Shown: positions 51,038-59,603 of the stretch, piece after piece
Numbering within the stretch: the stretch's first letter is position 1
Layout of the letters: each line of letters begins with the position of its first letter
Assembly (NCBI GenBank): GCA_900542145.1
Contig: UQMF01000002.1
Location: 1-64,000, forward strand
Length of the DNA stretch: 64,000 nucleotides
From: an uncultured Oscillospiraceae bacterium
GTDB taxonomy: Bacteria; Bacillota; Clostridia; Oscillospirales; Ruminococcaceae
Reading direction: 5' to 3'
Position numbers and translations under genes: made by a program
The notes under the pieces: model-generated
Database searches by the model: none
The model's input: only the letters and a program-made list of their open reading frames with translations
What the model was told of the DNA's origin: nothing

Positions 51038-51984
51038 GAGCAAATCCGGCAATGCGCAGAATGGTGAGGGAAACCAGGATTGACCCGGCGGAGCTTATCT
51101 ATCCGATATTCGTGGCGGAGGGCGAGAACATAAAGACCCCGGTGGATTCCATGCCGACGGTGTATCAGTACTCCATCGACCGGCTGGAGGAGATACTTCC
51201 GCAGATAGCCGGGAGCGGGATTTCCGGGCTGCTTATATTCGGGATCCCGGCGCATAAGGACGCCCGTGGCACCGAAGCTTACAACGACGAGGGAATAACC
51301 CAGCGTGCCATCAGGTATATCAAGGCGCACTATCCCGACATGATAGTCATAGCGGACGTGTGCCTGTGCGAATACACCGACCACGGTCACTGCGGCCTTG
51401 TATGCGGCTGCAGGATACTCAACGACGAAACGCTGCCGCTGCTTTCTGCGATGTCCGTAAGCCTTGCGAAGGCGGGCGCAGATATTATTGCTCCCTCCGA
51501 CATGATGGACGGGCGCGTTGCGGCGATCCGCAAATCCCTGGACGAGAACGGATTCACTGATACGCCGATAATGGCGTACAGTGCGAAGTTCGCTTCCGGG
51601 TATTATTCACCGTTCCGGGACGCGGCGCATTCCGCACCGGGATTCGGCGACAGAAAGACTTATCAGATGGACCCGGCGAACGGCAGGGAAGCCCTCCGGG
51701 AGATTGAGGACGATATCCGCGAGGGTGCGGACATGGTGATGGTGAAGCCGGCGCTGGCGTATCTGGACGTGCTGAAATCCGCCCGGGAGCGCTTCGACCT
51801 GCCGCTTGTCGCATACAATGTCAGCGGCGAATTCTCGATGGTCAAGGCGGCGGCGCAGATGGGCTGGATAGACGAGCGGCGCATAGTCATGGAAAATCTC
51901 ACGGCGATAAAGCGTGCCGGCGCGGATATCATCATAACCTACCACGCGCTTGACGCCGCCGCATGGATAAAGGAGGAAGCATGA
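51016..51984 (+). CDS. hemB: Delta-aminolevulinic acid dehydratase (porphobilinogen synthase)
   Basis: This 322-aa enzyme condenses two 5-aminolevulinates into porphobilinogen. The zinc ligands Cys116, Cys118 and Cys126 lie in VCLCEYTDHGHCG, marking a Zn-dependent enzyme, and the two Schiff-base lysines are Lys191 (YSAKFASGYY) and Lys244 (MVKPALAY). The ATG at 51016 is preceded by TTGGGGG and lies inside the end of hemD, consistent with coupling. It overlaps hemL by 4 bases. Confidence 0.97.
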   Translation: MQRFRRLRANPAMRRMVRETRIDPAELIYPIFVAEGENIKTPVDSMPTVYQYSIDRLEEILPQIAGSGISGLLIFGIPAHKDARGTEAYNDEGITQRAIRYIKAHYPDMIVIADVCLCEYTDHGHCGLVCGCRILNDETLPLLSAMSVSLAKAGADIIAPSDMMDGRVAAIRKSLDENGFTDTPIMAYSAKFASGYYSPFRDAAHSAPGFGDRKTYQMDPANGREALREIEDDIREGADMVMVKPALAYLDVLKSARERFDLPLVAYNVSGEFSMVKAAAQMGWIDERRIVMENLTAIKRAGADIIITYHALDAAAWIKEEA

Positions 51985-53246
51985 ACACACAGAATTCTGA
52001 GCGGCTCTACGAAAGAGCCTGCAAATTCATGCCCGGCGGAGTGAACAGCCCGGTGCGCGCCTGCCGTTCAGTAGGAATGTCGCCGCTTTTCATCGACCAC
52101 GCGAGCGGTTCCAGGATATACGATGAGGACGGAAATGAGTTCATAGACTACATCTGCTCCTGGGGACCGAATATCCTGGGACATGCGGTCCCGGAGGTAA
52201 CTCAGGCGGTAAAGGCGGCGTGCGACCGCGGACTTACGTTCGGTGCCTGCCACAAGGGCGAGATAGAGCTTGCGGAGCTTATCCAGAAGCACTTCCCGTC
52301 TATGGAGATGCTGCGCCTGGTGAATTCCGGAACTGAAGCCGTGATGAGCGCTATAAGAGCCGCCCGGGGATTCACCGGACGGGACAGGATAATCAAATTC
52401 GAGGGCTGCTACCACGGGCATTCCGACGGATTGCTGGCGAAGGCAGGCTCCGGGCTTATGACTCACGCGATTCCCTCCGGAGCCGGCGTCCCTGCCGGGT
52501 ATACCGAGAATACTCTGCTGGCGAGGTACAATGACGAGGGATCCGTGGAAAAGCTGTTCAAAGCCTGCGGAAACGAGATCGCAGCGCTTATCGTGGAGCC
52601 GTGCGCGGCAAATATGGGAGTAGTTCCTCCGAAGCCGGGATTCCTGAAGTTCCTCCGGGATATCACGGAGAAATACGGCGCTGTGCTGATATTCGACGAG
52701 GTTATCACCGGATTCCGCCTGTCCGATGGCGGCGCGCAGAAGTACTACGGAATTACCCCGGACATGACCACGCTGGGAAAGATAGTCGGCGGCGGAATGC
52801 CCCTGGCGGTCTACGGCGGAAAGCGTGAGATAATGGAGTGCGTCGCGCCGTTAGGCTCCGTCTACCAGGCTGGTACTCTCTCGGGAAATCCCTGCGCGGT
52901 GGCGGCAGGAATCGCGCAGCTGAAACTGATCGAGAGCACTCCCGACCTGTATTCACGGATAGACTCCGGCGCAGAGAAGTTGCATAACGCGTACCTGGAA
53001 TCCGGACTGAACGCAAACCGCTGCGGCTCGCTGCTGACGGTGTTCTTCACGGACGGGGAGGTCACGGATTACGACGCAGCAGTCAAGTGCGATACCGCAA
53101 AATTTGCGGAGTACTGGCGGCATATGCTGGGCTGCGGAATTTACGCGGCTCCGTCGCAGTTCGAGGCGATGTTCGTGTCATACGCGCATTCTGACGAGGA
53201 TATCGAGCGGACGGTCCTGGCGATAAGGACATTCCGCCAGAAATAA
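51981..53246 (+). CDS. hemL: Glutamate-1-semialdehyde 2,1-aminomutase
   Basis: This 421-aa PLP enzyme converts glutamate-1-semialdehyde to 5-aminolevulinate. The PLP lysine is Lys267 in TLGKIVGGG; the N-terminal GGVNSPVRA and EGCYHGHSD motifs are characteristic. It is the last gene of the operon. The six enzymes together run from glutamyl-tRNA to siroheme. AAGGAGG precedes the ATG within hemB. Confidence 0.97.
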   Translation: MNTQNSERLYERACKFMPGGVNSPVRACRSVGMSPLFIDHASGSRIYDEDGNEFIDYICSWGPNILGHAVPEVTQAVKAACDRGLTFGACHKGEIELAELIQKHFPSMEMLRLVNSGTEAVMSAIRAARGFTGRDRIIKFEGCYHGHSDGLLAKAGSGLMTHAIPSGAGVPAGYTENTLLARYNDEGSVEKLFKACGNEIAALIVEPCAANMGVVPPKPGFLKFLRDITEKYGAVLIFDEVITGFRLSDGGAQKYYGITPDMTTLGKIVGGGMPLAVYGGKREIMECVAPLGSVYQAGTLSGNPCAVAAGIAQLKLIESTPDLYSRIDSGAEKLHNAYLESGLNANRCGSLLTVFFTDGEVTDYDAAVKCDTAKFAEYWRHMLGCGIYAAPSQFEAMFVSYAHSDEDIERTVLAIRTFRQK

Positions 53247-53248
53247 CA

Positions 53249-53318
53249 TATGGGAGGCGCAATTCCTCCCATACATGATAAATGCTCCGGTCACATCACA
53301 TGACCGGAGCTTGTTTTT
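53249..53318. terminator. Tandem hairpins between hemL and the arylsulfotransferase gene
   Basis: The first stem is TATGGGAGG / CCTCCCATA (53249-53273). The second, GCTCCGGTCA / TGACCGGAGC (53284-53310), is followed by TTGTTTTTA and ends the siroheme operon. It also reaches the stop codon of the convergent gene and can serve both strands. Confidence 0.88.
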
Positions 53319-54810
53319 ACTTGTTTTCGATATCCTTCTTGTTGACGGAAGCAACGCAGAAGTCGATACGCTCGTTCTCGTCCTCCTCGTCGCCGTTGGA
53401 GCCGGTGAGTGCGATCTCCTTGGTCGGGTCGATTCCATCGACCGGGGTCGCAACCGCTTCGCCGGTGGCTGCGCCGGGAACTCTGAACTTGGCGATATCC
53501 AGGGGTTCAATGGAGGTTTCCGCGGGCTTTTCGAGCTGCGGTACCCACTCGTAGGGAACGCGGTACGCACGGTAGATCATGTTGCACTTGAAGTTGCCGC
53601 CAAAGTGCTTGAAGTACGGATTAACGTATTCCCACACGATCTCGTGATCGGGGGTTACCTCCAGCAGATGACCGTCGGAGCCTTCGGTGATGAGGGTGTT
53701 TCCGTTCGGCAGGCGCTGCGCGGAGCTGATGTAAGAGCTGTAGAACTTGGAAGCGTCGGTGAACAGGAAGCTTCCTGCCTCCAGCGGAGTGTACTGCCAG
53801 GTGATCTCCAGCGTAACCGGGTTGAACTGGAGCACTCTGGAATAGTCACGGTGCGCGTTGTTCACGCCGATAGGAGAAGCCGGGTTCGGAACGCCGTAAC
53901 CGCCCTCGCCGCCGTTGTCGAATACCAGCAGGTCGCCCTCCCCGGGAAGCCCCTTGGGGATCATGTGGAGGTGGTGCTGACCGATTATCCAGCCGAGCTT
54001 CCTGGTTGCTTCGCTCTCGTTGAAGTCGGGACCCACGCGCCATACGATCTTTCCGGTGGATCTCTCGATTATCGCGAGTATGTTGGAGTTACGCGCGTCG
54101 AAGATGATGTTGTCCGGGTGGAAGCGTGTATCTCCGGCGTCATACCACTTGTTCTCGCCGAGAGTGGAGAAGTTGTTTATGTGCATCCAGTCGCCGCCTG
54201 CTTCCTCGTGGAGTCCGGGATTCCTGAACAGGACGTTCTTCGCCGCTTCGTCGAAGCCCAGCTCGTCAAAGTGGTCGGAAGCGCGCCAGCTCCAGAGAAT
54301 ATTGCCCTCCCAGTCAACTTCGATTATCTTGTCATCAATAAGGCGCTTGTCGGAGATGTTGTGGTTGTAGAGATTCTCATGCGTGAGGATAAGCGTCTTG
54401 CCGCCGTCAGTGCGCGGATTTCCGTTGGGGTAGTAGTAGCCTACGGTGCTTCCCTCTCGCTGGTAGTCATGGTGCTGACGCGCCATGTATACAGGCTCCT
54501 TGCCGGGGTCAGCGACTAATTCCGTTTTGTCGAACTTCCAGACGATGTGACCGTCCCAGTCAACCTGGACGAGGTCGATCTGATCCTGGAATGCGTGCTT
54601 TCCGCTGCGTGTTCCGGTGGTGCCCATTACATAGCCACCGGGGAGTATCTTGTTCGGGAATCCTCCCAGACCGGCCCACAGCTTCACCTCGTTGCCGTTC
54701 ATGTCGATGAGCAGCGCGCCCTTGGTGGTGGGGAATACGGTGTAGCCGCCGTATGCCTTGTCCTTGTTGAATATTGTAACTCCTGTAGGATAAATGCTCG
54801 GATAACCCAT
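53317..54810 (-). CDS. Arylsulfotransferase (ASST) family protein
   Basis: This 497-aa protein is a beta-propeller of the ASST family. The conserved blocks are visible: DWMHINNF near residue 210, GQHHLHMIPKG near 280 followed by LLVFDNGGEGG, and AQRLPNGNTLI then IVWEY near 385-410. Characterised relatives move sulfate from an aryl sulfate to a phenol through a sulfo-histidine. Known AssT proteins are exported; this one has no signal peptide, so it should act in the cytoplasm. It is the last gene of an operon with an ABC importer. A role in releasing sulfur from an imported sulfate ester or sulfonate is inference. AAGGAGG precedes the ATG. Confidence 0.88.
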   Translation of the reverse strand: MGYPSIYPTGVTIFNKDKAYGGYTVFPTTKGALLIDMNGNEVKLWAGLGGFPNKILPGGYVMGTTGTRSGKHAFQDQIDLVQVDWDGHIVWKFDKTELVADPGKEPVYMARQHHDYQREGSTVGYYYPNGNPRTDGGKTLILTHENLYNHNISDKRLIDDKIIEVDWEGNILWSWRASDHFDELGFDEAAKNVLFRNPGLHEEAGGDWMHINNFSTLGENKWYDAGDTRFHPDNIIFDARNSNILAIIERSTGKIVWRVGPDFNESEATRKLGWIIGQHHLHMIPKGLPGEGDLLVFDNGGEGGYGVPNPASPIGVNNAHRDYSRVLQFNPVTLEITWQYTPLEAGSFLFTDASKFYSSYISSAQRLPNGNTLITEGSDGHLLEVTPDHEIVWEYVNPYFKHFGGNFKCNMIYRAYRVPYEWVPQLEKPAETSIEPLDIAKFRVPGAATGEAVATPVDGIDPTKEIALTGSNGDEEDENERIDFCVASVNKKDIENK

Positions 54811-54826
54811 GATAAAATCCTCCTTA

Positions 54827-55867
54827 TTACTGATTTACGCCGGAAAGGTCAACGTCCGTGTTTTCGGGGAATGCCTTCTCAGCTGCCGCAGTGTAATAGA
54901 ACTGCCTTATGTTGTATTCGGTCGGGAACTTACCATGCTGGAACGCCCATGCGTTCACCTCGTCAAGGTGTGCCGCGGACTTCTCGGAAAGCCCGAACTG
55001 GATTGTGTACTGCTGCCAGTTGGATTTGAATATCTCCTCGTCGATACCGAACTTTGCGGAAACCGCCTTCGCGGATTCATCAAGGTGATCGTTGATGTAC
55101 TGCGCGCTCTCGTTCAGTGCCTTGAGGTAATCCGCCAGCAGGTCGGTGTTGTTCTCGGCGAAATTCCTGGAGGTGATGAGGTAAGCGGAAATCCTTATGT
55201 CAACGTCCTTGGATTCAGCGACCTTTACCCAGCCCTCGTTCTCGACTTTCTCCACCATTGCGCCGCTGGTGACTATCGCGGAGGCGTTTCCGTTGTGGAT
55301 AACGCCGAGGATAGTGGAAGCGTCAGTAGCGTTTACTGCGTTCTGCTTGTCGGGGTCAAGTCCGAGGTAGGTCTGCGCCTGCCAGTTGTAGTATTCGCTG
55401 ACTGTACCGATGTTTGTGATCCAGCCCTCGCTGCCGTCCAGGGAGGAGATATCCTCCGCATACTTGGGAGCAACGAAGATACCGCCGGTTGTGGATACAC
55501 TGGAGGAGAGGTCAGACGCGATAACGAGGTTGTTCGCCTCGAGAGTGTTTCCGAAGCGGTTGGCCGCTGCAAAGTCCGCAAGAAGTCCGATATCCGCTGT
55601 GCCTGTTACCACAGAGTCAACGGTGTTTATGCCAGCAACGAACTCGGTTGTCTGAAGCATTATGCCATACTTTTCGAAAATGCCCTGCTGGGTACCAATG
55701 TATCCTGCGTACTGATCCGGCTCGCCGGTCATGTTTGCAACGCGGATAGTTCGCAGCTCCGTGCCGTCAGAAGCGGTCTGGGAGCCGTTATTTCCTGCGC
55801 ATGCGGTCAGCAGGGAAGTGGAAACTGCGAGTGCTGCTGCGGTCTTGAATATGTTATGTATCTTCAT
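54827..55867 (-). CDS. ssuA: ABC transporter substrate-binding lipoprotein, sulfonate/NMT1-like
   Basis: This 346-aa protein has a lipoprotein signal (LLTAC, lipidated Cys23) followed by an SsuA/TauA/NMT1-type periplasmic-binding fold: TIRVANMTGEPDQYAGYIGT at the start of the mature domain and the GTADIGLLADF segment near residue 95. Relatives bind alkanesulfonates, taurine, nitrate or thiamine precursors. The ligand here is not decided by sequence; the neighbouring sulfur genes favour an organosulfur compound. AAGGAG precedes the ATG. It lies 12 bases after the permease gene. Confidence 0.9.
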   Translation of the reverse strand: MKIHNIFKTAAALAVSTSLLTACAGNNGSQTASDGTELRTIRVANMTGEPDQYAGYIGTQQGIFEKYGIMLQTTEFVAGINTVDSVVTGTADIGLLADFAAANRFGNTLEANNLVIASDLSSSVSTTGGIFVAPKYAEDISSLDGSEGWITNIGTVSEYYNWQAQTYLGLDPDKQNAVNATDASTILGVIHNGNASAIVTSGAMVEKVENEGWVKVAESKDVDIRISAYLITSRNFAENNTDLLADYLKALNESAQYINDHLDESAKAVSAKFGIDEEIFKSNWQQYTIQFGLSEKSAAHLDEVNAWAFQHGKFPTEYNIRQFYYTAAAEKAFPENTDVDLSGVNQ

Positions 55868-55879
55868 GGTGATTCTCCT

Positions 55880-56656
55880 TTATTTAACTCCGAAATGTCT
55901 GAGAAATTTCTTTCCGGCAAGTTGGAGCAGTCTGTCGGCAACGAAGCCGATTATCGCCAGTGTGACGATACCTGCGAATGCCCAGCTGGTCTTGTAGTAA
56001 AGTTTCGAGCTGTTGATGAGGTAGCCCAGACCGTCGCTGCCGACCAGCATTTCCGCTGCGATGACGCAGATGAAAGCGGAGCTGAGCCCAAGTCTTACGC
56101 CGGTGTATACGTTGGACACCGCCGAGGGGACGACAACCGTGAAGAATGTGCGTGCTTTCTTCGCGCCCATGCAGGAGGCTGCCTCCATCAGGGATGTGTC
56201 AGTCGTTGCAACGCCTGCGATGGTATTCACGAGGATCGGGAAGAATGAAGCGTAGAATATCAGCGCAACCTTGGATTCCTCTCTTACGCCGAACCACATC
56301 AGAAACAGCGTAGTCAGCGCGATCGCCGGAACGAATCGGAAGAAGCTGAGTATCGGTTCCACAAGCCAGCGCACCGGGCGGAAGTTACCCACCAGTAGTC
56401 CCAGTGGAACTGCAGTCACGATGGCGAGTGCCCAGCCCTTGACTACGCGGCTGAGGCTGGCAGCGATATCTGTCCAGAGAGTGCCGTCCTGTGCGAGCCG
56501 CACCATACTGCCGATGGTTTCCATCGGGCTTGGCAGAAAGTACTCGTCATACGCGAGGGAGCCAAGTCCCCATATAGCGATTATTACCGCCCAGGATACC
56601 ACGCCGCTGCGGAGTATCTTCTGGAGAGCGGCTGAGAATTTCGTATTCTTTTCCAT
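55880..56656 (-). CDS. ssuC: ABC transporter permease, SsuC/TauC type
   Basis: This 258-aa membrane protein has about six helices and the BPD_transp_1 coupling (EAA) loop, seen as EAASCMGAKKARTFFTVVVPSA near residue 165. It forms the channel of the importer with SsuA and the ATPase. ATG at 56656 is preferred over the GTG just before it because GGAGG lies 7 bases upstream. It begins 12 bases after the ATPase gene. Confidence 0.92.
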   Translation of the reverse strand: MEKNTKFSAALQKILRSGVVSWAVIIAIWGLGSLAYDEYFLPSPMETIGSMVRLAQDGTLWTDIAASLSRVVKGWALAIVTAVPLGLLVGNFRPVRWLVEPILSFFRFVPAIALTTLFLMWFGVREESKVALIFYASFFPILVNTIAGVATTDTSLMEAASCMGAKKARTFFTVVVPSAVSNVYTGVRLGLSSAFICVIAAEMLVGSDGLGYLINSSKLYYKTSWAFAGIVTLAIIGFVADRLLQLAGKKFLRHFGVK

Positions 56657-56668
56657 CACGCGCCCTCC

Positions 56669-57733
56669 TTAAATGTAGTAAACGTCGGAAACATCCAGCG
56701 CCTTGTTTACGATTATTTCGGTGCTGTTGTTCTCCACGGTGTAAAGCTTCTTGATGAATATTTTCACGTTGTCGCCCTTATGCAGACGGGGGAGGTTGAG
56801 CGGATACTTGCCGATCACCTGGATATCTCCGATATCCGCGGCCACCTCGAATGCGTTTCCGCGGAAGGACACGCTGCGTACCACAGCGTCCTCCATGGAG
56901 CTTTCAAAGTCGTGGTGTCCGTTGTCCTCGAATTTGTGTATCTCGATGAATTCCGGGCGGACGAGGGCGTTTCTGCTTCCTCCGGTGGGGAAGCCCTTCA
57001 GTCTGCCGAAGTCCTCTATCATTACTGACTGCCCGATGAACTGCGCCACGAATGCGGTCTGCGGCTCGAGATATATTTCCGAGGGAGTTCCGACCTGCTC
57101 GACTCTGCCATTGTTCGTGATAACGATCTCGTCTGCAACCTCGATAGCTTCGTCCTGATCGTGGGTGACGAAAATACTTGTTATGCCGATCTTGTCGATG
57201 GTTTCGCGGAGCCATGTGCGGAGTTCCTTGCGGACTTTCGCGTCGATAGCTGCGAACGGCTCGTCAAGCAGCAGAAGTTCCGGCTGGGGAGCGAGCGCCC
57301 TTGCGAGGGCTATTCTCTGGCGCTGACCGCCGCTCAGTTGATCGGGGTAGCGCTTGCCCACGTCCGGGAGCCCTACCAGTTCCAGAAGCTCCTGCACCCT
57401 GTCGGCGATGAACTTCTTGCCCTTTTTCTGGACCTTCAGACCGTAGGCGATGTTCGCGTTCACCGTCATGAAAGGGAACAGTGCGTAGTTCTGGAATACG
57501 AACCCGATACCGCGTTCGCTGGAGGGAACCGTGTTGACGTTCCTGCCGTTTATGCAGATGTCGCCGCTGTCCTGCTTTTCAAGTCCGGCGAGCATTCGGA
57601 GGATCGTGGTCTTTCCGCTGCCGCTGGGGCCGAGAAGTCCGACCAGCTTGCCCTTTTCAAGTCCGAAGCTCACGTTGTCGGACGCCTTGAAATCGCCGAA
57701 GCTTTTGTTTATATTTTTTAGTTCAATGTACAT
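56669..57733 (-). CDS. ssuB: ABC transporter ATPase with C-terminal TOBE-like domain
   Basis: This 354-aa ATPase has Walker A GPSGSGKTT, signature LSGGQRQRIALARAL, Walker B LLLLDEPFAAID and the H-loop FVTHDQDEA. It is longer than typical SsuB (about 250 aa): residues about 235-354 form an OB/TOBE-like regulatory domain as in the CysA/PotA/MalK group (LVRPEFIEIHKF). So the importer mixes a CysA-like ATPase with SsuA/SsuC-like partners. ATG at 57733 is chosen over an earlier GTG because AGGAG is at good spacing. It is first in the operon ssuB-ssuC-ssuA-ASST. Confidence 0.92.
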   Translation of the reverse strand: MYIELKNINKSFGDFKASDNVSFGLEKGKLVGLLGPSGSGKTTILRMLAGLEKQDSGDICINGRNVNTVPSSERGIGFVFQNYALFPFMTVNANIAYGLKVQKKGKKFIADRVQELLELVGLPDVGKRYPDQLSGGQRQRIALARALAPQPELLLLDEPFAAIDAKVRKELRTWLRETIDKIGITSIFVTHDQDEAIEVADEIVITNNGRVEQVGTPSEIYLEPQTAFVAQFIGQSVMIEDFGRLKGFPTGGSRNALVRPEFIEIHKFEDNGHHDFESSMEDAVVRSVSFRGNAFEVAADIGDIQVIGKYPLNLPRLHKGDNVKIFIKKLYTVENNSTEIIVNKALDVSDVYYI

Positions 57734-57900
57734 CTCTGTCACTCCTGATCGTTATTTACTGTGAGGAGATCACACCGTACATCGTCCGAACCGGAAGTTC
57801 CTGCGGAGCAGGATCGTAAAAATCGCACCCATAACCATTAACCTCAATCTCTATAAGTAATAGTAAAACTATCAACTTACTATGTATTTGCTTTTTGTCT

Positions 57901-57929
57901 ATTATAACCCCGACCTGGGGATTTGTCAA
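57901..57929 (-). promoter_or_regulatory. Promoter of the ABC importer-ASST operon with an operator-like repeat
   Basis: On the minus strand TTGACA (57924-57929) and TATAAT (57901-57906), 17-bp spacer. The spacer itself holds CCCC-GACCT-GGGG (57908-57920), an inverted repeat well placed for repressor binding. A leader of about 165 nt with an AGTAA / TTACT repeat follows, but no terminator is seen. Confidence 0.82.
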
Positions 57930-58037
57930 CCGTTTTTTCGGATTTTCCGGCAATTTGTAGTAAGGTACACAAATCAACAGAATATCCCGTGATAATTTGG
58001 CAATAATCACAGTGTTTGAAAATCGGGGCAAAATCTA

Positions 58038-58091
58038 TTGACAAGCAGCCCGAAACGTGGTATAATCAGTAAAACCTATTAATGAGATAGG
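58038..58091 (+). promoter_or_regulatory. trxA promoter with CCTAT-N7-ATAGG element
   Basis: TTGACA (58038-58043) and TATAAT (58061-58066), 17-bp spacer with TG-G. Just downstream AAAACCTATTAATGAGATAGG (58071-58091, written here in full as the element) contains a CCTAT / ATAGG inverted repeat related to the trxB operator. Confidence 0.8.
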
Positions 58092-58126
58092 AAAGATATG
58101 TATTTATCTTACAGGAGGATAACACA

Positions 58127-58441
58127 ATGCTGACTGAACTCACGAATCAGAACTATAACGAAGTTTTTTCCACCGAAAAGCCGCTGGTGGTTGAATTCTA
58201 TTCTCCCACCTGCACTCACTGCAAGCGCACCGAAGCCGGACTTAACGAGGTAGCCGAGGAGCAGGGCGAGAACGTAGTCATCGCGAAATGCGACATCACT
58301 GCGAATCCCGCGCTGGCCCAGCAGTACGACGTAACTCAGCTGCCGACGCTGCTCTTCATAAAGAACGGTGATATCCGCGAGAAGCTGGTAGGATTCACGC
58401 ACAAGCTGATCATCGCCGAGAACATCAAGAAGCTGGTCTGA
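58127..58441 (+). CDS. trxA: Thioredoxin with CTHC active site
   Basis: This 104-aa thioredoxin-fold protein has the redox pair Cys29-Thr-His-Cys32 instead of the usual CGPC, plus the cis-Pro loop QLPTLLF. His next to the second cysteine, as in DsbA-like or glutaredoxin-like sites, should make it more oxidising than a standard thioredoxin. It lies convergent to trxB, which probably reduces it. ACAGGAGG precedes the ATG. A second thioredoxin with CIPC lies in the metY operon. Confidence 0.93.
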   Translation: MLTELTNQNYNEVFSTEKPLVVEFYSPTCTHCKRTEAGLNEVAEEQGENVVIAKCDITANPALAQQYDVTQLPTLLFIKNGDIREKLVGFTHKLIIAENIKKLV

Positions 58442-58448
58442 TGTATAG

Positions 58449-58508
58449 GGGCGGAGCCTGAATCCGCCCTTTCATCGTTTTCTGGGAGGGAAGCACCCTC
58501 CCATTTTT
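58449..58508 (+). terminator. Terminators between trxA and trxB
   Basis: GGGCGGA / TCCGCCC (58449-58469) followed by TTTC, then TGGGAGGG-aagca-CCCTCCCA (58483-58503) followed by TTTTT. The second also lies in the 3' end region of the convergent trxB. Confidence 0.85.
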
Positions 58509-59403
58509 ATTCGGCGTTCAGGTACTTTTCTGCGGAGGTCACGGCGTTTGCGCCGTCCGCAGCCGCGGTAATAACCTGCCGCAGCGGAGTCGTGCGGATA
58601 TCCCCGGCGGCGAAGATTCCGGGCGCGGAGGTCACGCAGTCCTCTCCGGCGCGGACGTATCCGCCGTCAAGTTCGCAGATACCCTCCAGCGGCGCGGTAT
58701 TCGGCACGCTTCCTACTGCAACGAAGATCCCGTCAACGTCCAGGTGCTTCTGCTCGCCGTTCTGGGTGTAGTTTATCCCGTCTGCGGAGCCGTCGCCGGT
58801 TATCCCGGTCAGCACTGCGCCGAGCACCGGAATGATGTTCGCGGCTTCCGAAACGTGCTTCTGAAGGCTCTTGTTCGCGCGGAATTCCTCCCGGCGGTGC
58901 ACCAGGTACACAGTCTTTGCAAGCTTGGAAAGATACAGTGCGTCGCCCAGCGCTGTATCACCGCCGCCGATAACCGCAACGGTCTTTTCCTTATAAAAGA
59001 AGCCGTCGCATACCGCGCAGTAGGAAATACGCTGTTTGTCGACCCCGGGGACTCCCGGCTTGCGGTGGGAGGCGCCTGCGGCGTAAATCACTGTCCGGGC
59101 GGATTCTGTCTTTCCATCAGCGAACTTGACTGTCCAGTTCCCACCGGATTTTTCAAGTCCGGTGACCTCGCCCTCGATGAACTCCGTGCCGAGCTGCTCC
59201 GCGTGGCTGCGGAATTTCTCGCCGAGGTCGTATCCGCTTATACCCGGCAGTCCGGGGTAGTTGTCCACCTGCTCTGTAACGGCGATCTGCCCGGTGCCCA
59301 TGTAGTCCTTTTCGATGACCGCAAGCTCCAGCAGGGCGCGTTTTCCGTATATCGCAGCGGATAACCCGGCAGGTCCGCTGCCTATTATTAATATGTCGTA
59401 CAT
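58507..59403 (-). CDS. trxB: Thioredoxin reductase
   Basis: This 298-aa flavoprotein has the FAD-binding GSGPAGLSAA, the redox pair CAVC (Cys129, Cys132), the NADPH-binding GGGDTALGDA and the C-terminal GIFAAGDIR motif. It passes electrons from NADPH, or possibly ferredoxin in some clostridia, to thioredoxins; the GGGDTA and HRREEFRA pattern favours NADPH. GAGGAGG precedes the ATG. A palindromic operator lies right after the -10 box. Confidence 0.95.
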   Translation of the reverse strand: MYDILIIGSGPAGLSAAIYGKRALLELAVIEKDYMGTGQIAVTEQVDNYPGLPGISGYDLGEKFRSHAEQLGTEFIEGEVTGLEKSGGNWTVKFADGKTESARTVIYAAGASHRKPGVPGVDKQRISYCAVCDGFFYKEKTVAVIGGGDTALGDALYLSKLAKTVYLVHRREEFRANKSLQKHVSEAANIIPVLGAVLTGITGDGSADGINYTQNGEQKHLDVDGIFVAVGSVPNTAPLEGICELDGGYVRAGEDCVTSAPGIFAAGDIRTTPLRQVITAAADGANAVTSAEKYLNAE

Positions 59404-59416
59404 ATTTGCCTCCTCA

Positions 59417-59470
59417 CTTATAAAACCTATCGGATAGGTATAGTTTACATTGTTTCAACTCTTTTGTCAA
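59417..59470 (-). promoter_or_regulatory. trxB promoter and ACCTATC-G-GATAGGT operator
   Basis: On the minus strand TTGACA (59465-59470) and TAAACT (59442-59447), 17-bp spacer. Immediately downstream lies a perfect inverted repeat ACCTATC / GATAGGT (59425-59439). The adjacent sequence GATAGGTTTTATAAG is identical over 15 bases to the box of the HD-gene promoter. Confidence 0.82.
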
Positions 59471-59603
59471 TAGGGGTATTATCCCCCGGAATCCCTCCGA
59501 CTATCACTGAAACGCCTTGTTATAATGCCTGGAAGGATTTTTTGTTGAAATGATATAAAAATCTTATAACACGCTATAAAATTTTCAGATAACTAATTTC
59601 CGC

